Made by a program: the position numbers and the translations under genes. Below the pieces are notes generated by a model. It saw only the letters and a list, made by a program, of their open reading frames with translations, made no database searches and was not told the origin of the DNA. Positions 12,001-21,701 of a stretch of 64,000 nucleotides of DNA are shown piece after piece. Position 1 is the first letter of the stretch, and each line of letters starts with the position of its first letter. Origin of the DNA: Asterias rubens (lineage: Eukaryota > Echinodermata > Asteroidea > Forcipulatida > Asteriidae); NCBI RefSeq assembly GCF_902459465.1, contig NC_047070.1, positions 12,940,001 to 13,004,000 on the forward strand, given 5' to 3'.

Positions 12001-15000
12001 ATCAGTGTTTATGGGTAAAAACCAAAATGAATATTTTTTCCCCAATGCAAATTTAACATCTATTAAATATTTAAAGCTAGTGCATGTCATTAACTATGAA
12101 AGCTTTCTCCAGAAGACGATCAGAGCATACTGATCGAAACGTCGAGTTGGAACCAGTGGTTCTTTTCAGAACCACCCCAACTCATATGGTGTTACCCCAA
12201 ACCTTTCCATGTTGTATATATATTATTTCCACTATGCAAAGTTTCAAATCTTACTTATCTACTGTTTTATTAACATTTTAAAGCACGTTGACAAGTTTGT
12301 TCACACAATCCTTTCCATTGTTTCTACTTGTAACTTGTAACTTCTCAATAATCAATGTTTTCCTGTTGCCAATTTCCTGCTCAGTTTAAGAGTACAGTGG
12401 AGGAAATAGTGGATAGATCCATTGTGCAATACAGAGTAGATGGAGACCTCACAAACCTGATTGATTTCACTCAAAGAGAGGTGAGAAAACAAACATTATT
12501 TGAACACTAACAATTCTTTTATATCCTACCTAAAAAATATGTTCACGCTTATTAATCATTGTCAAGTTTGTTTATTATTCTACATTTTAGTGTTGTGTCT
12601 GTACTGTTAAGATCAAGGCCAATTTTAATTTTCTTTATATTGATACTGTATCAGGGATGAAGAATATTTGTTTGTTTATACGTTCAGTAAACTGAGCGTA
12701 CAATTCGAGTACAGCTAAGCCCAAAATCAATATTGCTAAGCAGAAAGAAGTAACCAGCCAAAATACAGTTAGAGTAAAGGCACTAGACATCTTTAGCAAT
12801 AGTCAAAGGCAAGTATTCATACGAGTATCCCAACATACTGTATGCAGAAAATACCAAATCTGGGAAAATTTGGACTCAATTGGTCACTGAAGTTGCAAGA
12901 GTATAATGAAAGAAAAAACACCCTTGTTGCACAAAACATTCAGATGCCTGATAAAAGGCTTCAGGCCTCAAATATAAATTCAGTTAGAAACTACCTTTTT
13001 CTCGTTACTTAAGAGGGAGTGGGTTTTTACAATGTTTCATACTATCAACAGCTCTCCATTGCTTGTTTCCAAGTTAGTTTTTATGCTAAATATTATTTTG
13101 AGTACCGGTAATTACCAATAGTGTCCAGTGCCTAAAATAAGGGAATAAAAGGGTAGCGACGAGTTCTTACACGGCATTGCCGTGTGATAAAAGCCCGAGC
13201 CAAAGGCGAGGGCCTTTATCGCACGGCAACGACCCTGCAAAGTTTTAACGGAACGTGTAAAAACGAGTCACTACTCTTATTTCCATTCATAAATATCCTT
13301 TTGTTAAAAAACGTTAATAAAATACAATTACAGACACTTTGACAGTTGAAAATTTGAGGTTTGAAGTATTTTTTTCAAAAACTTTTTGAAGAAAATGTTG
13401 CGCGTGGGTTTTATGTTTGCGCGCACGTGCTTACAAAAATATTACGCGCTGTTTCATAGCTATGAATAGGTGTTCCGCAAGATAAACTTGCGCGCCGACA
13501 CGCAGAAGCCAGCCGGTTATAAACACTGGTCATTATCAACCGTTTAAACACCCCCATGTGACGCACTCTCCACCAATAGGAGTAGAGAAACTGTCTGGGG
13601 TATTTATGAATTATGAATCATTGTTACTTTAATCTTCCAATTAAGAGTTTATTTGTTTGTTTTGTTCAGTTAGGTTGTTGCGGTGGCGATAATACATATA
13701 GGGATTGGAGTCAGAATCGCTACTTCAACTGCTCTGATACTAACCCTAGCAGTGAGAAATGTGGGGTGCCTTACTCCTGCTGTCGTCCACAAGTTTCTTC
13801 AGCAGGAGAGGACCCTGATATTATCAACACACAGTGTGGATTCAATGTTCAGAACCAGGTAATTGTACTCAGATTAAAGAGTTTGGCTGCTTTTTGTACG
13901 ACACAAAACACAAAAGTCCACAGGTGTCATTAAACTTACACAATTTAAAGGCAGTGGACACTATTGGTAGTTACTCAAAATAGTTGTTAGCATAAAACCT
14001 TACTCGGTAAAGAGTAATGGGGAGAGGTTGATAGTATAAAACATTCTGAGAAATGGTTAGTCTTTGACAATTACCAATAGTGTCCACTGTCTTTAAAGAT
14101 ATGATAGAAAGCCTTAAAATGTTACTTGCGGATGTCCTGTAGTTTTTTAGAAATGAGTTATAAGAAACAATTTCACAAAGATAATGTTGGCCTCAGTGAG
14201 ACTCTCCTGTAAATGTCAAACTTACTCTGTGTTTTTCACTTATTTTCTCAAAACGTGTTGTCTAATGAAGCTGAAATTTCTACTGGAAAATGATTTGACA
14301 TGCAGTCTTGATTCACATTGAGAAGGGGTTGTAGTCATGTTTGGATGACGAGAATTAGGCCCTAGTTAATCAAATAAAAAATAGAGTTTTATTCCAAAAA
14401 ACCAGGTGACTTTTGTTTCCAAAAAGAGTTATCTTTTACATTCCAAGGCCTTTCTGGCAAGCAAGATACTACACTGGTCATATGGGAATTTTACCTTTTG
14501 TCTCATAGTTTCTTTTTAAGATAAAAGACACGGCTAAATAGGTTCCTCTTTGAACTGTGTATAATCATGCCTGCAGGAAGTTTGTTGTTTGTCCAGACCC
14601 TACGGCTGTTTTGTAAACATTTGACATCATCGATGACATGTTCTATAGAGAAGTTTACAGAAGTTGAGACTTAATGGGGTTGTTGCATGTGGGACCAAGA
14701 GGACACTGTTATACATTTTTGTATCACAGGAACCCCCTTGAATTTAGTACAACACAAGCTTTACAATAATATAGAGCGCAAACAAAATCATTCATGAACT
14801 AATTACACAAATCACCCACTAAATTGAATGTCATTACGGTTTTCTGTGTCAGGAGATTTTATATAAACAAACTTTGTTCCATGTTTTAGCCACAAACAAA
14901 TTTAACCACAATCTACGTGGTTGGATGCGTGGACCACTTCCTGAACTATGTGAATCAAAAGGCTTATATTGTTGGCTTGACTGTGTTTGGAGTTGCTGCT

Positions 15001-16305
15001 GTTCAGGTGAGTCAAAGTAAATGTTGTTTGAACAAATATAAGCCCCAAAACCAGCTGCCTGTAGCAGTATTTATGTTTTAGTCATAGTTCTAATAAACAA
15101 CCTTAACCTACCCATTATTATTATTATCATTATTTATTGGTTTGATACAAACAAACCAAAGTTACAAAAGATTGTCCCAAATTCTCAAGCTTCCATCCCA
15201 CATCCTTGTGGACACACCCAGGTCAAGCTTCCATCCCACATCCTTGTGGACACACCCAGGTCAAGCTTCCATCCCACATCCTTGTGGACACACCCAGGTC
15301 CATAAATCAGCCCTGTGGTATGAAGCTTCCATCCCACATCCTTGTGGACACACCCAGGTCAAGCTTCCATCCCACATCCTTGTGGACACACCCAGGTCAA
15401 CCTTCCATCCCACATCCTTGTGGACACACCCAGGTCAACCTTCCATCCCACATCCTTGTGGACACACCCAGGTCCATAAATCAGCCCTGTGGTATGTACA
15501 CCCAATACCCCAATGGACTGGGCACTTGACCATCACCATGAACTGGTCAGGGACCAAGCTTTCCCAATCCCCTATATAGCGTCCTTAGTTTCTTCTTGGA
15601 TTTTTCTTCTCTGTTCTGGTTTGCTCGGTGTAACATATTTGTACACTGTGGCCCGATCCAGTTTTGTCCTTTACTTGTACTCCTTTGAACTCCGGTTTTT
15701 ATTAAGGAGTAATCTTCTAAAAAATTAAATTGAAGCCAAATCAAAGGAGCGTCTCTGCTATATACTGTGTACATGTGTAAGGAATGAATTAAGGCCCAGT
15801 GACCAGGGGTAATAGTGTTGGAGGGCATTGAGAAGCCCTTCGGGTGTTAAAAGCGCTATATAAAAACTGGTGATTATTATTATTATTATTATATAAATTC
15901 TTCTTTCTTCTTGTTACACCATAATTATGTGTTATAACAACATTGTATTAAAGGGAGACTTCAAGCATGCATTCCAGTACCCTTTGTCCTTCCTTGTACA
16001 CTCCTTGTACTTGTACCACCGTTGATGACATACCACCCAAACTATTGTGGTCGAGTTATCGTGTCAACTATCACACCAAAATGCCTTTTCTATAATGAAC
16101 AACTCAGCCCTCCACTCCCATGTCATTGAACAAATTATGAGATAAAGTAGTAAGGTTTGTTGTTATCAGGAGTAACTTATAATTGTGTTTGTTTCCTCGA
16201 CAGCTGTTGGTCATGTTCCTGGCTTTCTTACTTTGCAGACAAATTGAGCTTGAGTGCAGTCGCTATCATGAGTGCAAGAAACGTGGCGTGAACAATTTCG
16301 CTTAA
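9030..16305 (+). CDS. TSPAN33: Tetraspanin of the TspanC8 group, TSPAN33-like (complete, 7 exons, 287 aa)
   Basis: Coding exons: 9030-9119, 10917-11111, 11533-11607, 12385-12480, 13670-13858, 14890-15006, 16204-16305. All introns are phase 0 with GT/AG ends. Four membrane segments are visible: TM1 spans exons 1-2 (FVLNFLLWLFSICLIIIGVW), TM2 in exon 2 (VLIVVGSVSFILGF), TM3 in exon 3 (LFMLLIFILEVVAGILAF) and TM4 across exons 6-7 (IVGLTVFGVAAVQLLVMFLA). The large extracellular loop has the CCG motif (GCCGGDNTY), then FNCSD, KCGVPYSCC, TQCG and VGCVD. That is eight cysteines, which defines TspanC8. The DWSQNRYFNCSDTNPS stretch is closest to TSPAN33. N-glycosylation sequons NIT, NCS and NLT are present. 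TspanC8 proteins bind ADAM10 and control its exit from the ER and its location; that role is family knowledge, not visible here. Length agrees with the family (about 270-290 aa). The start is the ATG after CCAAA, giving MADHYGRD. Confidence 0.94.
9318..9447. mobile_element. MITE family F copy (tetraspanin intron 1)
   Basis: Ends are CTAGACCCAGTGACTGGGGC and the complement, with a 30-35 bp near-perfect stem. Related copies are at 44064-44200 and 44201-44296. Confidence 0.7.
9648..9803. mobile_element. Short inverted-repeat element, family K (tetraspanin intron 1)
   Basis: Ends ATAGACCTTATGCA and TGCATAAGGTCTAT with TGACGTCA-type sequence just inside each end. No second copy is seen in the window. 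Confidence 0.55.
9940..10016. repeat. AT-rich palindrome (tetraspanin intron 1)
   Basis: TTTTTGCTGCATGCATTTAA and its complement face each other around an A/T run with further ATGCATTTTAAATGCAT symmetry. Confidence 0.6.
12776..13135. mobile_element. MITE family A, degenerate copy (tetraspanin intron 4)
   Basis: Starts AAAGGCACTAGACAT and ends ATAGTGTCCAGTGCCT. The internal text matches family A (caatggtcactgaagttgc, gggagtgggtttttacaatg) with many changes. TTAA ends are eroded. Confidence 0.65.
13139..13611. mobile_element. Two adjoining hairpin elements, including a family I copy (tetraspanin intron 4)
   Basis: 13139-13284 is an imperfect hairpin (GGGAATAAAAGGGTAG against CTACTCTTATTTCC) with a central ACGGCA/TGCCGT fold. 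13284-13611 has ends CATTCATAAATA and TATTTATGAA and shares CAATAGGAGTAGAGAAACTG, in opposite orientation, with the element at 42754-43145. Confidence 0.6.
13945..14096. mobile_element. MITE family A, internally deleted copy (tetraspanin intron 5)
   Basis: 152 bp, TTAA at each end, with intact ends AGGCAGTGGACACTATTGG and CCAATAGTGTCCACTG. The palindromic centre is missing. Confidence 0.8.
15187..15496 (+). repeat. 38-bp minisatellite with 22-bp interspersed unit (tetraspanin intron 6)
   Basis: Seven nearly identical 38-bp units (starting AAGCTTCCATCCCACATCC) at 15187, 15225, 15263, 15323, 15361, 15399 and 15437. A 22-bp unit (CATAAATCAGCCCTGTGGTA then TG) follows unit 3 and unit 7, so the array is a higher-order duplication. 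The units give overlapping open frames that are not genes. Confidence 0.9.
15783..15893 (+). mobile_element. SINE 3' tail fragment
   Basis: Contains AAGGCCCAGTGACCAGGGGT and AAAAGCGCTATATAAAAACT followed by a (TTA)n tail. It shares the body and tail with the SINE copies at 54680-55016 and 59160-59445. Confidence 0.5.
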
Positions 16306-16696
16306 AGGGCTGGGTACTTTTGGTAACACAAAACACAATGTCCACAGATTTACATTAAACTTAAACAGTTAGAAGATAATGATAGTAGAAAGCTTCCCTT
16401 AAAGTATTACTTGCTGAGGTGCTGTACTTTTTGAGAAACGAGCACAACAATGTCACAAAACTGATTTGAGTCTCAGTTTGGGCATGTAAACATATTAACC
16501 AGTTATTGTTTTTACATGCTAAAATAATTGTTGTCTCACTTAGACGAAAGTTATCTTTGTGACTTGTTGTACTCATTTCTCGAAACCTCTGCACCTCAGC
16601 AAGTAATATTTTAAGGGAAGCTTTCTACCATTATTATCTTCAAAGTTTAATGTAAATCTGTGAACATTATGTTTTGTATTACAAAAAGTACCCAAG
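16302..16696. mobile_element. MITE family D, overlapping the tetraspanin stop codon
   Basis: Starts TTAAAGGGCTGGGTACTTTT at 16302. The TAA stop (16303-16305) is part of the boundary TTAA. The inner arms are inverted (GATTTACATTAAAC against GTTTAATGTAAATC). The right end (AAAAGTACCCAAGG) has lost its terminal TTAA. Relatives: 36673-37005 and 61690-61919. Confidence 0.75.
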
Positions 16697-17778
16697 GTAA
16701 TGACTATTCAACGACTATTATTTGCTTTCAACGTTTGAAGTTTTAAATTTGCATACATGCCGTCTTGTTGCACTCAATTTAATCATTAGCCCTTAAAAAC
16801 TGTATGGATGTTGCTATGGCTAAAATCAAACAAATTTACTTCTCACTGAACTCGTGTAACTGCACATGAGGCATATAAGAATTCTCAAAAATTAATAATC
16901 TGATAGTTTTTCAACTTCAAAATCTGGACTCGAGTATACCACTTGTTGTACAGTGGTGTTTTCTAGATTACATATCTTATGATTGTGGCTATAACTGAGA
17001 AAAGAAAAAAGAAAATCTCAGATAGAAAATTGTTGGATTTCAAATTAGGATGTACGAATGGGTTGTCATTGTTTTTAGGAACAGGGAATTTTTTTCTGGT
17101 TTTTAAAACAAATATGTTGTCATAATAATTTTAATGTATTTTTTCCAAGGGGAATGATAGTCATATACAGTACATGTAATCCTAAGTTTGGATTCATTTA
17201 GTATTTCAGATAAATGTAATATTGCATTACCGTATGTCTTTCACTGTATAAATTGTAACAATTTACAGTATTTTTTATAAAGTGTACTTTTTTAGATTTC
17301 AGATACTTTTATGCTGGTGTTATCTATAGTGTTCTTTTTATTCCGAGCTGTGTGTTTGGTAGAATGATTTTTATTTGAAAGTTTCCCGATTTGGTAAGAT
17401 AGCTTTGTCCACTGACTTCTTTGAGCTACTGACACAGAAACTTGCTGATGTCATAGGGATAGGAAGCTAGTGACAGCAATCCTCCTGATGGAAGTTTACT
17501 ATGATGGATTTTCTTGGAAATTGACATTGGAATTAAAATATGTGTGCTACATATTATCGCTGTAAATAGGTTTGCCCAGCCAATTTCAGCCAAAATTAAC
17601 TCATTGCATTTGACACAAAATTTCGTTCTTCTCATTCAGATTCCTTTCAGGTATTCTATTGTATCCATAGGCATTTGACAAGTGAATGCTTAACTGGTGA
17701 AAGTTAAATTTTCAACAAATTGAATGAGCCGAGTGTTAAACTGAATTGTTTTTGTTGTTGAAATTGACAGGCAAAACC

Positions 17779-18164
17779 TTAAAGGCAGTGGACACTAGTG
17801 TAATTACTCAAAATAGTTATTGGCATAAAACCTTTCTTGGTGACAAGTTATGGGGAGAGGTTGATGTTATAATACATTGTGAGAAATGGCTCCCTCTGAA
17901 GTGTCATAGTTTTTAAGAAAGAAGTAATTTACCTTGAATTTGATTTTGAGACCTCAGATTTAGAACTTGAGGTCTCAAAATCAACCATCTAAACGCACAC
18001 AGCTTCGTGTGACAAGGGTTATTTTTCTTTTATTATTATCTCGCAACTTCGACGACCGATTGAGCTCAAATTTTCACAGGTTTGTTATTTAATGAATATG
18101 TTGAGATACACCATCTGTGAAGGCTAGTATTTGACAATTACCAATAGTGTCCACTGCCTTTAAG
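17779..18164. mobile_element. MITE family A, full length (downstream of tetraspanin)
   Basis: TTAA at 17779 and 18161, ends AGGCAGTGGACACTA and AGTGTCCACTGCCT, central palindrome with GAGACCTCA/TGAGGTCTC. Confidence 0.85.
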
Positions 18165-18317
18165 ATTAATGTGTTATCAGTGATAAGAGTACATTAAGGG
18201 TACATGAACCTTGATCAAAAAAGTTGAAATTAACAAAATCAAAGTAGACTGGAGTGAGGAAACAAATAACGCTTGCAGTAATATTAGGCCTTAATTGCTC
18301 TTTGTGCACACACCTGT

Positions 18318-18707
18318 TTAAAGACAATGGACACTATTGGTAATTGTCAAAGACCAGTCTTCTCACTTGGTGTATCTCAACATATGCACAAAAATATTAA
18401 ACCTGTGAAAATTTGAGCTCAATTGGTCATTAAAGTTGCGAGATAATAATGAAAGAAAAAAACACCCATGTCACATGAAGTTAAGTGCTTTCAGATGCTT
18501 GATTTCGAGACCTCAAAATCTAATTCCTAGGTCTCAAAATCAAATTTGTTGAAAATTACTTCTTGCTAAAAAACTACATCACTTCAGAGGGAGCCGTTTC
18601 TCACAATGATTTATACTATCAACCTCTCCCCATTACTTGTTACCAAAGTAAGGTTTCATGCTAATAATTATTTTGAGTAATTACCAATAGTGTCCGCTGC
18701 CTGTTAA
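18318..18707. mobile_element. MITE family A, full length, opposite orientation to its neighbour
   Basis: TTAA at 18318 and 18704. Ends are AGACAATGGACACTATTGG and CCAATAGTGTCCGCTGCCTG. It lies 150 bp from the copy at 17779-18164. Confidence 0.8.
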
Positions 18708-19491
18708 GGTTTTTACAATTACATGTAGTAGGCACCTTAAAAACTATATTCCTTTGTATGCATTCCTAAAAAAAAGTCTTTCTTAAAGTAGTTGGGGTAT
18801 TGTGGTTCTATAAAAAATATAATAACAATCGTTAGGGTATATTGTGTATATAATTGGTGTGAATTTATAAATGTAAATTTGCTATAATTTTTTCTCTGTG
18901 TTAAATTTAATTATCATTCACCAAAAGAAATGATGTGTCAGTAATATTTTGTTTGTGTGTGTCAGTTTCGATAGCAAACAATATACTACATATTAAAAAA
19001 ACTTGTTGAAATCTCCCAGTATCTAAAAAAAAAATAACAAAAATATCTGATGATGGTTTTTACTCTGTTCATATCTGGGCTTAGTTATTAATTATTCCCA
19101 AATAAGTCTGCATCTCAGACAAAGAGCCATATAAAGTACTTGTGATCAAAATAGGGCTAATGGTCAGGCCTATCATTCATGAAAGACCACCAAAGGTGAC
19201 ATTGGGTTGGACAACATCTCAAGACCTAAAAGCTAAACTTTTATAACAAAACATTTTCAGCACCACTTAAAAAAATTCTAGAGGTTTGAAGTTTTTACTT
19301 AGTGGTGTGTATTCATATGGTACAGTAACCAAAGAATTTATGGATTCCGGTTAATTGGCGTAATTTATTAACATGTGTAATGTCTCGATCCAGACAAAGT
19401 ATGGAAGCAGCATTAGAGAACAAATCTACAGTTAAGTTCATAAATAAATAAAGCAATGCAAACCACAATTTGTTTTGGCACTTCTTTCTAG

Positions 19492-19497
19492 TTTATT
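19492..19497 (-). other. Candidate poly(A) signal of the SIMC1-like gene
   Basis: AATAAA on the minus strand, about 1.95 kb beyond the stop at 21448. It faces the plus-strand AATAAA pair at 19443-19452 of the tetraspanin gene. Confidence 0.35.
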
Positions 19498-20097
19498 CAT
19501 CTGAAAAAAACCTCCACTGCTCCAACCCCAAGTTATCTACCACAAACTACACATTTCTGAACTACATTGTACATTTAAATCTGGGCACAGGTCGTACAGC
19601 TTGTCATTAGAGGAAAATTACAATTAAAAACATTCTGATGAAGTGGACAAATTTGCATATATTGTGGACGAGGCTTAATATTATCATACACAACCTTGCT
19701 CTGTACGTAAATCAACAGAAGAAAGCATTTATCATCAGTAAATTACCCATGTAGAACTGAAATAAATGCCTCATTTGGGTAATAATAGCACTCCGCAACA
19801 ATGGCGTCACTTTTGCTAAAAAACTCACATGACCCTTACATCAGTTCACTAGACTTCAGTAGCAGTCGCAGTCCGTACAAAGCGTGGCCATGTATGCGTG
19901 CACAGTATACTGATATTTGCCTGAGATCAGGGTAGTGGGCTTCTTTTTAGCAATAGTGCGGAATATTATTCAACCTATCTAACCAACAGTACCCTGACGG
20001 GAGAGTAAAAAGAAACAGGAACACAAAACATGTACTTTCAATCAAAGTAAATGTGTTAAATATCCATCTAGCTTTATGAAATTATTTTGAGGGTTGA

Positions 20098-20175
20098 ACA
20101 AAGAATTGACTAGAGAGGGATTTGAAACAACGCCCTCCGAATTAACGCGCCTGCGCTCTACCATTGGAGCTGCTT
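20098..20175 (-). other. tRNA-like sequence (SINE head or tRNA pseudogene)
   Basis: On the minus strand there is an A-box-like CCAATGGTAGAGCGCAGG and a B-box-like GTTTCAAATCCC at normal spacing. Both end stems are poorly paired. Lies in the presumed 3' UTR of the SIMC1-like gene. Confidence 0.45.
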
Positions 20176-20440
20176 TATAAAATATCTTACTTAACATGTA
20201 CTTGAAAATGAACTGTACATTGATTGGAGAGTACCAGCTTTCCATTAGTATTGATTTGAGTGGCATATTGCAGTCCTTGAATTAAGAACAAACGTAACAA
20301 AAACATAAACAGTATTCTCAGGAAAACAGACAAAAGTTGCTTTCATAAATATGCACATATTGGTCAGTATGAACCCATACAAAATCAGTAACAATTGTTT
20401 TAATTAAGTCATCAATTACATGAATTAAATAGAGCACATT

Positions 20441-20626
20441 GCCCCCTGGGCATAGAGCTGCTTAAGAATAAACATTGTATAACAATTTGCTGCTTAGCAG
20501 AAATGAGCAGGATACCATGCCGTCACAAAAGTGACATTGTGTTTTGGCTGGTAACTGTATTCTGGTAAGCATAATTATTTGGTGCTTAACCACTTGTTGT
20601 GCTTAAGCAGCTCTATGACATTGGAC
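20441..20626. mobile_element. MITE family E copy
   Basis: Inverted ends CATAGAGCTGCTTAAG and CTTAAGCAGCTCTATG with TGCTTAGCAG and ACCAGCC-type internal text shared with 23269-23790, 50347-50540 and 63560-63738. Confidence 0.65.
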
Positions 20627-21447
20627 TATCAAACATGAATATCATACAAAAACATACAGCAAATTACTTTTGTAAAAAAATGTACAAAAACTGAACACAC
20701 ATTGGGTAAGATGAGACTGAAATGTTGTTTTAAAAGGGCAGGTATAAATTTGGTCGTCGCTCTTAAAATAAGTGACAATAAAAACTTTTGATTAGAAGCC
20801 TACAGTCAGCTTTTGATAGTGTAAAGCAATTTGAGAATCATTTCACTGTGAAGTAATGAGGTTATGTAAAAAGACATCAGTTGTTATGCCCCTAAATTTG
20901 AATCTGAGATGTACACACCCATTAGGGATTATTCTTACCAGGTGGACATAATTATTTGCTCTGGATTTTCTGCGATATCTCAAAAATGCTTCCACACTTT
21001 TAAATGAAAAAGGTATACTTTGCCTTTAAGGATTAGGTTGGGGCTCATTTCATACTCAGTCATAGAGCTACTTACAAAGGAGAATCAGTCAATTTCAAAA
21101 ATTGTATAAAAAAAAGTACCCTTTTTCATGAATTAAGATTGTACAAAACTATTAAAAAAACTAAAATAAATTGAAAAGTAACCCCAAAACTAAGATGAAA
21201 ATCAATTCTTGTAAATAGTTCGATAACTAGAGCAGACTTCCGAGAGATGCCTTACATATATTATTTCTTTGTGCAGCGATCAACTTTGTCTCCAATTTGC
21301 TCTCAAATATGTACATAGGCATATCCTCTCAGAGTTGTTTGCATTGTTTGGCAGGGATCAAGTAACATACACTTAAGCTGCTATTACAACAGTCACTGTC
21401 TGAGTTTAACCAGTGTTTGGTGGCTAGCCCAGCCGGTCTCATTCCTA

Positions 21448-21701
21448 TCAGCATGCCATCTCTCTCAAACATTCTATCTGAGCAAGATAGAGTTTAGTCC
21501 TAGGTGTGAGTCGGTCACAGTGGCATCGTAGATGGCCCCCAAGTGCTTCAACATGATCTCCCATCTGCCATAGACACTCTCGATCATCCGCACTCAACCA
21601 ATGCTCGATTGAAGAGCTCTCTGATGGATGGCAATTCTGGGAGTTGGTGGTGTTCTGTGAATCGTGGGATTGACTGTGGCTGGATGTTGAATGGTATCTT
21701 G
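21448..21701 (-). CDS. SIMC1: SIMC1-like gene, coding exon 4 (C-terminus)
   Basis: The acceptor is a pyrimidine tract ending ttttttacag. Read in the phase set by exon 3, the exon stays open for 83 codons to TGA, ending with a helical segment containing DDRECLWQMGDHVEALGG and RTKLYLAQIECLREMAC. A different frame from the same acceptor gives a shorter open stretch stopping near 21583; that frame does not match the exon 3 phase. A following 3' UTR probably runs towards a minus-strand AATAAA at 19497-19492. Confidence 0.75.

Larger units (their letters stand above)
16306..19455 (+). other. Candidate 3' UTR of the tetraspanin gene, with MITEs and distal poly(A) signal
   Basis: No coding exon is seen after the stop. 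The region starts inside a MITE (16302-16696) and contains two more MITE copies (17779-18164, 18318-18707). Overlapping AATAAA signals at 19443-19452 are a candidate end. Earlier cleavage cannot be excluded. Confidence 0.35.

Noticed and set aside
15142..15579. Two overlapping repetitive open frames (HPCGHTQV-type repeats).
   Set aside because: They are produced by the 38-bp minisatellite in a tetraspanin intron. The unit is not a multiple of 3 and there is no gene context.
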